Shown here one piece after another: positions 32,010 to 40,008 of a stretch of DNA of 64,000 nt. Origin of the DNA: Solimonas soli DSM 21787. GTDB taxonomy: Bacteria; Pseudomonadota; Gammaproteobacteria; Nevskiales; Nevskiaceae. The DNA lies in assembly GCF_000474945.1 (NCBI RefSeq), contig NZ_AXDW01000001.1, positions 310,001 through 374,000 on the forward strand, written 5' to 3'. Positions within the stretch are counted from its first letter, which is position 1. Every line of letters begins with the position of its first letter. The notes below the pieces were generated by a model. That model saw nothing but the letters and a program-made list of their open reading frames with translations, was not told the origin of the DNA and searched no databases. Position numbers and translations under genes: made by a program.

Positions 32010-33658
32010 TGCTGTGCGACTCCGTGCGGATCGCGATCGTAGATGCGCGCCATGGCGAACTCCGCTTCGGCCTGATAGCGCGTCGTCTGCTGTTCGAGCT
32101 TCTGCAGCACGCCGAACATGGCGCTCTGCAGCCGCGCCGCCGCGGCGGCGCTGGCGGCGGCGATGCGCCCGCGCAGCGCGCCGGGGCTCGCCGACGTGTC
32201 GCCGGCTTCGCCGCGCGCCGCCAGCAGGCGGTCGAGCGTGCGCAGCTGGCGATACTCGCGCAGCGGTTCGGTGACGGCGGCGTCGGCCACCAGCATGCGC
32301 AGCGGCACCGCCAGCGCGTCGTCGCGCTGCTCGACCAGCAGGCGCGGCCAGCCGCTGGAGACATCGGCGTCGCGCGCATCGAGCGCCGCCAGCACCTGGC
32401 CGCCGCTGATTTCGCGACGCGCCGCCGCCAGCATGCCGTGCGCCGTGTCGAACGTGGCCAGGGCACGCTCGTAGTAGCGGCGCGCCTGCTCGTGCGCGCC
32501 GAAATGGTCGAGCGCGTACGGAATCGCCAGCAGGCCTTCCTGCACGGCCGGATCGAGCGGGTCGCGGCCCAGCAGCTCGGCCCAGGGAATCAGCGCGCGA
32601 CGCAGATCCTCGGCGCGCGCGCCGGAGGCGATGGCCTGCAGATAGCGGAACGGCGTCTGGCGCCGCGTCGCGGCGATCGCGTCGGCGCCATTGGGCCGCA
32701 GCGACACCTCGCGGGCCGCGGCGTTGGCGTTGCTCGGCCACAGGTAGCACCAGCCGAGCCCGAGCATGGCGGCGCTCGAATACGGCCCCGGGCTGCGCAC
32801 GAGGCGGAAGTACGGCATCGCCGCCTCGCCGCGCCCGGCCGACAGCTCGCGGTAGCCGGCGCTGACGTTGGCGAGGTCGCGCAGGGCGAGCGCGTCGGCG
32901 CCGGCGCCGGCATCGGCACTGCCGAGCGCGGCCAGCGCGGCGACATCGCCGGCGCCGAGCGCCTGGTTGTAGGCGACCAGCGCCGTCGGCGCTTCGCCCG
33001 GTGCCGGCGCCGCCAGACCGAGCGCGCGATAGGCGGCGTCGAGGCGCTGCGGATCGCGCGCCGACGATTCCAGCAGCACCGCCGCTTCGACGGCGCGGCC
33101 GGTCGCCAGCAGGTAGTCGGCCTCGTGCTGCGGCGCGGCCGGCGTCGCCGGCTGCAGATCGGCGCGCGCGGCGCTGAGCATGCCGCCGTCATCGAAGATC
33201 AGCTGATAGGACTGCGCGGCGACGGTCACGGTCTGATCGAAGCTGGCCGAGTAGCGCGTCGCGCCCGGCTTGCCGGTCGCCGCCCGCGCGACGATTTCGC
33301 CGCGCAGGCGGTGCTCGCCCGGCGGCAGCGGCAGCACGCGCTTGAGCCCGCCGGCGACGAGGGCACGCGCCTCGTCCTCGCTGAACTGGTAACGGATCAC
33401 GCTGCGGTCATCGACCTGCACGCGCAGGTCGCGCAGCAGCGGCGCTTCCGCGGCGGCGCCGACGTAAAGGACCGCGGCACTGTCGCCGGCCGGCGCGGCG
33501 GCGAGCAGTTGCAGGCTGGCGCGCGTCAGCTCGGGCACGCCTTCGGCGGCAATGGCGGCGGCGCTGGCGAACACCATCAGCAGCGGCGCGAGCCAGTGCC
33601 GCGAGCCGCCGCGGCGCACTTCAGGAGGCGCTGGCTTGCTGATCGATCGTGGAGACAT
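32006..33658 (-). CDS. Exported TPR-like protein with N-terminal beta domain, 550 residues
   Basis: A cytoplasmic lead of about 20 residues is followed by a hydrophobic signal (HWLAPLLMVFASAAAIAA). Residues 40-170 are beta-rich (VQVDDRSVIRYQFSEDEARAL, PPGEHRLRGEIVAR). After about 190 come degenerate helical repeats (QHEADYLLATGRAVEAAVLL, HEQARRYYERALATFDTA). The family is not recognised. Overlaps at both ends (38 bases with the small membrane gene, four with the big TPR gene) show tight coupling. It probably binds the 953-residue TPR protein in the periplasm. Confidence 0.75.
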   Translation of the reverse strand: MSPRSISKPAPPEVRRGGSRHWLAPLLMVFASAAAIAAEGVPELTRASLQLLAAAPAGDSAAVLYVGAAAEAPLLRDLRVQVDDRSVIRYQFSEDEARALVAGGLKRVLPLPPGEHRLRGEIVARAATGKPGATRYSASFDQTVTVAAQSYQLIFDDGGMLSAARADLQPATPAAPQHEADYLLATGRAVEAAVLLESSARDPQRLDAAYRALGLAAPAPGEAPTALVAYNQALGAGDVAALAALGSADAGAGADALALRDLANVSAGYRELSAGRGEAAMPYFRLVRSPGPYSSAAMLGLGWCYLWPSNANAAAREVSLRPNGADAIAATRRQTPFRYLQAIASGARAEDLRRALIPWAELLGRDPLDPAVQEGLLAIPYALDHFGAHEQARRYYERALATFDTAHGMLAAARREISGGQVLAALDARDADVSSGWPRLLVEQRDDALAVPLRMLVADAAVTEPLREYRQLRTLDRLLAARGEAGDTSASPGALRGRIAAASAAAAARLQSAMFGVLQKLEQQTTRYQAEAEFAMARIYDRDPHGVAQQ

Positions 33659-33833
33659 GGGCACAGGCCATGGCGTTCGCATCCGTGCGCGGCGAACGCC
33701 GCGTCCGGCGCTCGCGGGCGCGCAGGGCATCACTGAGGGAAGACAGGAAGAACAGTAGCACCAGAGCGGCGGCGCAGATGACGATGAGCCGCACGGCGGG
33801 ATCGATGAACGGGAACAGCACGGCTTCCTGCAT
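33621..33833 (-). CDS. Small single-helix membrane protein opening the TPR cluster
   Basis: The protein has 70 residues. CAGGAG lies nine bases before the ATG. The sequence MQEAVLFPFIDPAVRLIVICAAALVLLFFLSSL gives one membrane helix at about 14-34, followed by an Arg-rich cytoplasmic or periplasmic tail (RARERRTRRSPR). The family is not recognised. It is first in the five-gene leftward TPR run and follows a sigma-54 promoter. Confidence 0.7.
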   Translation of the reverse strand: MQEAVLFPFIDPAVRLIVICAAALVLLFFLSSLSDALRARERRTRRSPRTDANAMACAHVSTIDQQASAS

Positions 33834-33943
33834 GACTACGACTCCTGGCAATACGGCTGGGGAGATCGCGGGCATCGTTGGCCGCGGTATCGATCGGTCG
33901 TTCTCCGACCGCTCGGTCTCGCATCGGAACTCGATTCTTGAAA

Positions 33944-33959
33944 AGCAACCACTGTGCCA
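33944..33959 (-). promoter_or_regulatory. Sigma-54 promoter of the TPR cluster
   Basis: On the minus strand TGGCACAGTGGTTGCT fits TGGCAC-N5-TTGCT exactly, with ten bases between GG and GC. Transcription would begin near 33932, about 100 bases before the small membrane gene. A CGGTCG/CGACCG hairpin (33895-33911) lies in the leader. Confidence 0.82.
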
Positions 33960-33979
33960 CTTTGGTGCAGGCCGGCGTC

Positions 33980-35194
33980 TTATCCGGCGATCACCGCACG
34001 CGCGACGTCGCGGTTCCAGCCGCGCGCCGCGAGGTACTCGGCCGGGTTGGCGGGATCGAGTTCGCCGCCGTCGATGAAGCGCGACTCGACGATCGCGCCG
34101 TCGGCGCCGAGCGGCACCGCGCCCGCGCCTTCGCGAATCGCGTCGGTGATCGGCAAGGGCAGTTCGAGCGTCGCCGCCGCGTCGCAGAAGGCACGGACGT
34201 CGACCACCGAGGTGGTCAGCTCGGCCAGGCTCAGCGGCGTGCTCCATTGCCGCCAGCGCAGCATCTGCAGCGCGCACCACATGAGCTGCGAGCGCCGCGG
34301 AAAGGCCACGAGGCCCTGCGCGAAGCGCGGCGGCGTGCCGGCGCCCTGGCCGCGCAGCACCTGCTCGATCCACGAGTCCGGCACCGATACCACCTGCAGG
34401 CGATGCAGCAGCGTGGTCAGTTCGCGTGTGACGTCGCGGCTGGTCAGCTCGTGCAGTGCCGACATCACCGCCGCGAGCAGGGCGCGATGCGTTTGCGGGA
34501 ACTGCTGCGCCCATTCGCGGGTGACGCCCAGTACTTTCTCGGCGCCGCCGTCCCAGATGCTGCTGGTCGGCGTGACCACGAACCCGAGGCCACCCTTGAC
34601 CGCCGCCGTGTTCCACGGCTCGCCGACGCAGAAGCCGTCGACCGCGCCGCTCTCCAGCAGGCGCACCATCTGCGGCGGCGGCGCGACCGATAGTTCGATG
34701 CCGGCGGTGTCGAGACCGATGCCGCCGAGCGCGAGCCAGTCGCGCAGCAGATAGTGGTGCATCGAGAAGGCGAACACGTGCGCCAGACGCAGACGCCCGC
34801 CGCCGCGCACGTACTGCGCGACCGCGGCGGCGCTGTCGGCGACGTTCATGCCGGAACGCAGGCCGATGCGATCGGCCATCGAGCGCGAGAAGGTGATCGC
34901 CGAGCCGCCCTGCGACAGGCACAGGCCGGTGACCATCGGCACGCCGACGCCGTCGGCGCCGAGCGTGGCGGCGACCGGCATCGGCGACAGGCATTGCGCG
35001 GCGTCGAGCGCGCCGTAGGCCAGCCGATCGCGCAGGCTGGCCCAGGACACCTCGCGCACCAGTTCGACATCGAGTCCGGCGGCGCGGAAATAGCCGCGAT
35101 GCTGCGCCCACAGCAGCGGCGCCGAATCGAGCAGCGGCATGTAGCCGACCGTCAGATGCGTGATCTCCGGCCGGAACGGCAGCATCAGGTTCAC
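33980..35194 (-). CDS. nasS: Nitrate sensor NasS (NrtA-like)
   Basis: The protein has 404 residues from a GTG overlapping the nasT stop (GTGA). It resembles the nitrate-binding protein NrtA/NasF but lacks a signal peptide, so it stays in the cytoplasm. VGYMPLLDSAPLLWAQHRGYF at the start, CLSPMPVAATLG near 65 and DGFCVGEPWNTAAV near 185 are typical. In known NasST pairs, NasS holds NasT when nitrate is absent and frees it when nitrate binds. The nasA, nirB and narK genes in this window are the expected targets. Confidence 0.92.
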   Translation of the reverse strand: MNLMLPFRPEITHLTVGYMPLLDSAPLLWAQHRGYFRAAGLDVELVREVSWASLRDRLAYGALDAAQCLSPMPVAATLGADGVGVPMVTGLCLSQGGSAITFSRSMADRIGLRSGMNVADSAAAVAQYVRGGGRLRLAHVFAFSMHHYLLRDWLALGGIGLDTAGIELSVAPPPQMVRLLESGAVDGFCVGEPWNTAAVKGGLGFVVTPTSSIWDGGAEKVLGVTREWAQQFPQTHRALLAAVMSALHELTSRDVTRELTTLLHRLQVVSVPDSWIEQVLRGQGAGTPPRFAQGLVAFPRRSQLMWCALQMLRWRQWSTPLSLAELTTSVVDVRAFCDAAATLELPLPITDAIREGAGAVPLGADGAIVESRFIDGGELDPANPAEYLAARGWNRDVARAVIAG

Positions 35195-35871
35195 GGCGCC
35201 GACTCCAGCGGGTCGAGGCCGGCGCCGGCATCGAGCAGCTCGGCGGCGGCGAGCACGGTACGCGCCGCCTCGCCGATGGTGATGCGGCGCGCCATCGCGC
35301 TCTTGCGCAGCAGGGTGTAGGCCTGCGCTTCGTCGAGCTTGCGCAGGCGCACGAGCAGCGCCTTGGCGCGCTCGACGTCGCGGCGGTCGGCGAGCCGCGT
35401 GCGCATTTCGTCGAGCTCGTTGCGCAGCTTCTGGTGTTCGTGGAAGCGGGCGATGGCGACGTCGAGGATCGGCTTCAGGCGGTGCGCCGCCATGCCGTCG
35501 ACCACGTAGGCCGAGACACCGGCGCGCACGGCGCGGGCGATGGTGTCCGGATCGGAATCGCGGGCGAAGAAAATGATCGGCCGCGGCACTTGTTGGGTCA
35601 CGGCTGCACAGTTATCGAGCACGTCGCGCGCCGGATTGTCCATGTCGACGAGGATCACGTCCGGCCGCACGCGGCGCACGGCCGCCAGCAAGTCCTCGGT
35701 CGCCGACATGCGCGCGACCACATCGTGTCCCGCTGCGCGCAGCGCCTGCGTCACGAACGCGGCACGCGCCCCGTCGTCGTCCACCAGCACGACGCGCAAA
35801 CATGTGCCCGGCCTGCTGGCTGGCGTCCCCCGCCGGTCTTTCGAAGGACCTAGCTCGTCGAGCATCTGCAT
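35191..35871 (-). CDS. nasT: ANTAR-domain transcription antiterminator NasT
   Basis: The protein has 226 residues. A response-regulator-like receiver covers about 25-145 (CLRVVLVDDDGAR, VILVDMDNPARD). The ANTAR domain follows at 160-215: LADRRDVERAKALLVRLRKLDEAQAYTLLRKSAM with RRITIGEAARTVL. ANTAR proteins bind paired RNA hairpins with A1/G4 six-base loops to prevent termination. Candidate targets lie at 20878-20921 and 23172-23232. ATG at 35871 was used; a second ATG two codons later (35865) has the better-spaced GGAG and may be the true start. Confidence 0.92.
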   Translation of the reverse strand: MQMLDELGPSKDRRGTPASRPGTCLRVVLVDDDGARAAFVTQALRAAGHDVVARMSATEDLLAAVRRVRPDVILVDMDNPARDVLDNCAAVTQQVPRPIIFFARDSDPDTIARAVRAGVSAYVVDGMAAHRLKPILDVAIARFHEHQKLRNELDEMRTRLADRRDVERAKALLVRLRKLDEAQAYTLLRKSAMARRITIGEAARTVLAAAELLDAGAGLDPLESAP

Positions 35872-35911
35872 CTCCACACCCCGCAGTCGCAAATGATCCA
35901 AATCACCGATG

Positions 35912-35931
35912 GGATCCGTGGCTACGGATCC
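35912..35931. repeat. Inverted repeat in the nasT leader
   Basis: GGATCCGT and ACGGATCC form eight perfect pairs around four bases, 41 bases before nasT. The loop does not fit the ANTAR pattern. It could be an operator or a leader hairpin. Confidence 0.5.
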
Positions 35932-36017
35932 GTCGCTGTGGACGTCTTTGTCCTGTGGGCCCCTGATCCGCAACCGGACCGCACGGCAACACTGCCGCTG
36001 GCACTAAGTCGTTGATG

Positions 36018-36033
36018 TGCCAATTCCGTGCCA
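36018..36033 (-). promoter_or_regulatory. Sigma-54 promoter of nasTS
   Basis: On the minus strand TGGCACGGAATTGGCA keeps GG and GC ten bases apart and differs from TGGCACG-N4-TTGCA at one base. The predicted start near 36006 leaves a leader of about 135 bases. Sigma-54 dependence would place the nitrate sensor under general nitrogen control (NtrC), as is common for assimilation genes. Confidence 0.65.
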
Positions 36034-36075
36034 TTCGGGCACGTAGGGAAACGCCGTTGAAGCTTCAGATTTTTC

Positions 36076-37122
<1,047 letters not shown>

Positions 37123-37223
37123 GCCGGCATTCTGCTAGATGTTGGCGAAAATCGCCAAGAGGCGGCTTACAATCCCAAGCAATACGGCGCCGCGCCGCGA
37201 TGCGGAAAAACAAATCAAATATA

Positions 37224-37268
37224 ATTCAATGTGTTACGACTAAAGCCCGGCTTGGCACGGACCTGGCG
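37224..37268 (+). promoter_or_regulatory. Sigma-54 promoter of the psp operon with IHF-like site
   Basis: TGGCACGGACCTGGCG (37253-37268) keeps GG and GC ten bases apart. About 20 bases upstream ATTCAATGTGTTA (37224-37236) matches the IHF consensus at all but one position, inside an AT-rich patch. PspF sites would lie between here and pspF. The first gene starts 62 bases after the -12 element. Confidence 0.72.
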
Positions 37269-37330
37269 TTATCACTCCCGTCAACCACTCACGCAGTGAA
37301 CACTGCAGAACGCCAACAAGGGGATTTGCC

Positions 37331-37570
37331 ATGAACTTCAAGAGCCACCTGATCAGCGCCGCCGCCGCCCTCGTCATGACCGGCGCCACCTTCGCCAGCA
37401 TCAGCGGCTACGCGACCCATGTCGCCGACGCCGGCCACCAGCAGGCCGTGCAGCTCGTCGCCGCGACGACGGCCGCGCGTCCGGCCGACGTGCACGAGGT
37501 CAGCTACAACGCGGTCGACACTGAACTGCCGACGGTGACGGTCGTCGGGCACCATAAGCGCGCCGCGTAA
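37331..37570 (+). CDS. Small exported protein, first gene of the psp operon
   Basis: The protein has 79 residues; AAGGGGA precedes the ATG. A signal peptide (MNFKSHLISAAAALVMTGATFA) is cut near residue 25. The mature part is about 50 residues, ending in LPTVTVVGHHKRAA; a VTVVG ending is shared by small exported proteins in related genera. It lies between the sigma-54 promoter and pspA, so it should be induced by envelope stress. It is not a known Psp component. Confidence 0.75.
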   Translation: MNFKSHLISAAAALVMTGATFASISGYATHVADAGHQQAVQLVAATTAARPADVHEVSYNAVDTELPTVTVVGHHKRAA

Positions 37571-37611
37571 CCGCAGCGGCGCCGTACCCGCAGTTTTTCG
37601 AGGATGGATGG

Positions 37612-38298
37612 ATGGGAATTTTTTCCAGAACGCGAGACGTCATTGATTCGAATCTGAGCGCCTTGCTCAACAAGGCCGACGATCCGGAGAAGATGGCGCG
37701 GCTCATCATCCAGGAAATGGAGGACACGCTCGTGGAAGTTCGCTCGACGGCGGTTCGCTTCCTGGCACGCAAGAAGGAGCTGCAGCGCGCGATCGACACG
37801 CTCGGCGCCGAAGCGGCCGACTGGGAAGCCAAGGCCGAGCTGGCGATCCGCAAGGACCGCGAGGATCTCGCCCGCGGCGCGCTCGCCGCCAAGCGCCGCG
37901 CCGGCGAACGCATCGACGAGGCGCGCCGCGAACTGGCGAGCGTCGACGTCGAGATCGGCAAGCTCGACGAGGACATCGGCAAGCTGCGCAGCAAGCTTTC
38001 CGAGGCCCGCCAGCGGCAGAAGAACATTCATCTGCGCACGCAGTCGGCGAGCTCGCGCATCAAGGTTCGCGAGCAGATCGACGACAAGCGCACGGCGACG
38101 GCCAGGACGGCGCTCGATCAGGCCGAGCGGGCGGCCGACGAGCTCGAATCGCGGGTCGATGCCTTCGAGCTCGGCGCCGATCGGCTGCGCGACGAGTTCG
38201 CGAAGCTCGGCGACGACAAGCTCGAAGACGAACTGGCAAGATTGCGCGCCAAGGCCGGCAAGCAATCGCCGATGGACAAAGACAAGGCGCAGGAGTGA
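37612..38298 (+). CDS. pspA: Phage shock protein A
   Basis: The protein has 228 residues. It starts MGIFSRTRDVIDSNLSALLNKADDPEKM, the amphipathic helix and conserved opening of PspA/IM30, then forms a continuous coiled coil (LARKKELQRAIDTLGAEAADWEAKAELAI, DVEIGKLDEDIGKLRSKLSEARQR). It binds damaged inner membrane as ESCRT-III-like oligomers and inhibits PspF when free. GAGGATGG precedes the ATG. Confidence 0.96.
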   Translation: MGIFSRTRDVIDSNLSALLNKADDPEKMARLIIQEMEDTLVEVRSTAVRFLARKKELQRAIDTLGAEAADWEAKAELAIRKDREDLARGALAAKRRAGERIDEARRELASVDVEIGKLDEDIGKLRSKLSEARQRQKNIHLRTQSASSRIKVREQIDDKRTATARTALDQAERAADELESRVDAFELGADRLRDEFAKLGDDKLEDELARLRAKAGKQSPMDKDKAQE

Positions 38299-38301
38299 GG
38301 G

Positions 38302-38544
38302 GTGGAAACCATTTCGGCATTGCTGATTCCGCTGGTCGCGGTCACGGGACTGTTCATCGTCATCCCGCTGCTGATCTTCCGGCACGTCGCGCAGAAGCGC
38401 GAGCTGGAGCTCAAGCACAAGACGGTCGTCAGCGGCGAGCTGACGGAACTGGCGGATCGACTGGAAAAACGTATCGACACGCTCGAGCGCCTGCTCGACG
38501 TGGAAGCTCCGGGCTGGAGGGAGAAGCATCATGAGCAGCACTAG
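38302..38544 (+). CDS. pspB: Phage shock protein B
   Basis: The protein has 80 residues from a GTG with AGGAGTGAGG before it. One membrane helix (METISALLIPLVAVTGLFIVIPLLIF) precedes a leucine-zipper-like helix (LADRLEKRIDTLERLLDVE), the PspB layout. It senses stress with PspC and relieves PspA inhibition. Its end overlaps pspC by 14 bases. Confidence 0.93.
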   Translation: METISALLIPLVAVTGLFIVIPLLIFRHVAQKRELELKHKTVVSGELTELADRLEKRIDTLERLLDVEAPGWREKHHEQH

Positions 38545-38956
38545 CAGAGCGCCGCGCGACGACAACGGCACCCTGTCGGCCATGCGCCGCTATCCGGGCG
38601 AAGGCTGGATCGCCGGCGTCTGCGCCGGTGTCGCCGACTACTTCGGCTGGAGCGTGAAGGTCGTCCGCGTGCTGGTCATCCTCGCGCTGATCTTCAGCGG
38701 CTTCTTCCCGGTCGGCGTGATCTATCTCGCGCTGTGGTACCTGATGGACCCGGCCGACGCGCCGGCGCCGTACCGCGGCACGGGAGCCGGCGGCGGCCCG
38801 CGCACGCCCCCGGCCGGCGGCCGTCCCGGCGGCCTGTCGCCGGGCGACGCCAAGGCGCGCTTCGAGAAGCTCGACCGTCGCCTGCGCCAGATCGAAGCCT
38901 GCGTGACGCAGGACGAACTCGATCTGCGCCGGCAATTCAAGGATCTGGAGGCCTGA
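38531..38956 (+). CDS. pspC: Phage shock protein C
   Basis: The protein has 141 residues. The PspC domain is at about 17-75: MRRYPGEGWIAGVCAGVADYFGWSVKVVRVLVILALIF and a second hydrophobic stretch through YLALWYLMDP. A Gly/Pro linker leads to a C-terminal coiled coil (FEKLDRRLRQIEACVTQDELDLRRQF) that probably meets PspB. It anchors the sensor complex in the inner membrane. Confidence 0.94.
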   Translation: MSSTSRAPRDDNGTLSAMRRYPGEGWIAGVCAGVADYFGWSVKVVRVLVILALIFSGFFPVGVIYLALWYLMDPADAPAPYRGTGAGGGPRTPPAGGRPGGLSPGDAKARFEKLDRRLRQIEACVTQDELDLRRQFKDLEA

Positions 38957-38970
38957 GGCGCGCACGCACC

Positions 38971-39180
38971 ATGAACGCTCTGCTCTTCTTCATCGGCTGG
39001 TGCCTGCTCGCCGCGCTGTGCTGGCCGCTGGCGCTCCTCGCGCTGCTGCTGGCGCCGCTGGTCTGGCTGGTCTCGCTGCCGCTGCGCCTGGTCGGCATCG
39101 GCGTCGGCGCGGTGTTCGCGCTGATCGGCGCCCTGCTCTACCTGCCCGCTCGCCTGCTCGGCCATCGCCGCACGGCCTGA
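38971..39180 (+). CDS. Small two-helix membrane protein after pspC
   Basis: The protein has 69 residues and is almost entirely hydrophobic: LLFFIGWCLLAALCWPLALLALLLAPLVWL and IGVGAVFALIGALLYLPARLL. It begins 14 bases after pspC and ends the operon. Its place resembles that of E. coli pspD/pspG, but the sequence is not clearly related to either. Confidence 0.72.
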   Translation: MNALLFFIGWCLLAALCWPLALLALLLAPLVWLVSLPLRLVGIGVGAVFALIGALLYLPARLLGHRRTA

Positions 39181-39244
39181 TCGCGACGTTATCCGACGCC
39201 GCGATCTGGCGCGACGCGGCGGTTTCATCGAGAATCGCGGCCCT

Positions 39245-39880
39245 ATGCCGCGCAAGCCAGCCCACGAGCAGTTCGATACCGTCAAGGCGATCGGCGATCA
39301 GGCCTTCGAGCTGTTCGGCCGCTACGGCTACGAGGGCGTGTCGATCGGCGACATCGCCAAGGCCGCCAGGCTCTCGAAAGGTGCGCTGTACTGGCATTTC
39401 CACGGCAAGGAAGCGCTGTACCTGGATTGCCTGAAGCGCCTGCACGGCATCTTCGACCAGTACATCTTCGATCCGATGCGCGCCGAGGCCGAGCCGGTGC
39501 GCGCGGTGCTGCACGTCTTCACCGGCCTGCAGAAGCTCCTGCTCGATCGCCGCGTCGCCAAAGGCGTCGCCGGCTACTGGCTGATTCCCTCGCGCCCCGA
39601 GACCGCGACGCTGATGGCGGCGCAGCGCACGTTCGAGGCGGCCTCGATCGCGACCCTGCGCGACGTGCTGCAGCGCGCCGGCGAACGCGGCCAGCTCGAG
39701 CTCGGCGGCGACGCCGACCAGATGGCACGCGCCGTCATCGCCCTCATCGAGGCCTGCGTCGTGCCGATGCGCCAGTACAGCGCCGAGGAGATGCACGGCA
39801 TTCTCGCCGTGCTCGCCCGCACCCTGTTCCGCGCCTACGCGAAATCCGAACAGCTGCTGCAGCTGGCGCGCACGATCTGA
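39245..39880 (+). CDS. TetR/AcrR-family regulator
   Basis: The protein has 211 residues. The N-terminal helix-turn-helix is EQFDTVKAIGDQAFELFGRYGYEGVSIGDIAKAARLSKGALYWHFHGKEALY. The C-terminal ligand domain is not assignable to a ligand. It precedes the MMPL transporter gene on the same strand by 130 bases and is the likely regulator of that pair. Confidence 0.9.
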   Translation: MPRKPAHEQFDTVKAIGDQAFELFGRYGYEGVSIGDIAKAARLSKGALYWHFHGKEALYLDCLKRLHGIFDQYIFDPMRAEAEPVRAVLHVFTGLQKLLLDRRVAKGVAGYWLIPSRPETATLMAAQRTFEAASIATLRDVLQRAGERGQLELGGDADQMARAVIALIEACVVPMRQYSAEEMHGILAVLARTLFRAYAKSEQLLQLARTI

Positions 39881-40008
39881 ATCCCTCGCGCTGACGCCAG
39901 CGCCAGACGGCGCTGCCGCGGCGGACCTTGTTCGCCCCGCCGGCCGCATCCCACAATGCGGCCAAGTCCGTCGCCGCGACGGACGCAGAACAAGAAACGG
40001 AGAAACGG

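Noticed and set aside
35912-35931. GGATCCGT/ACGGATCC repeat before nasT as a NasT self-target
   Set aside because: The loop is four bases (or UAGCCA if opened) and does not fit A1/G4; no second hairpin was found beside it.
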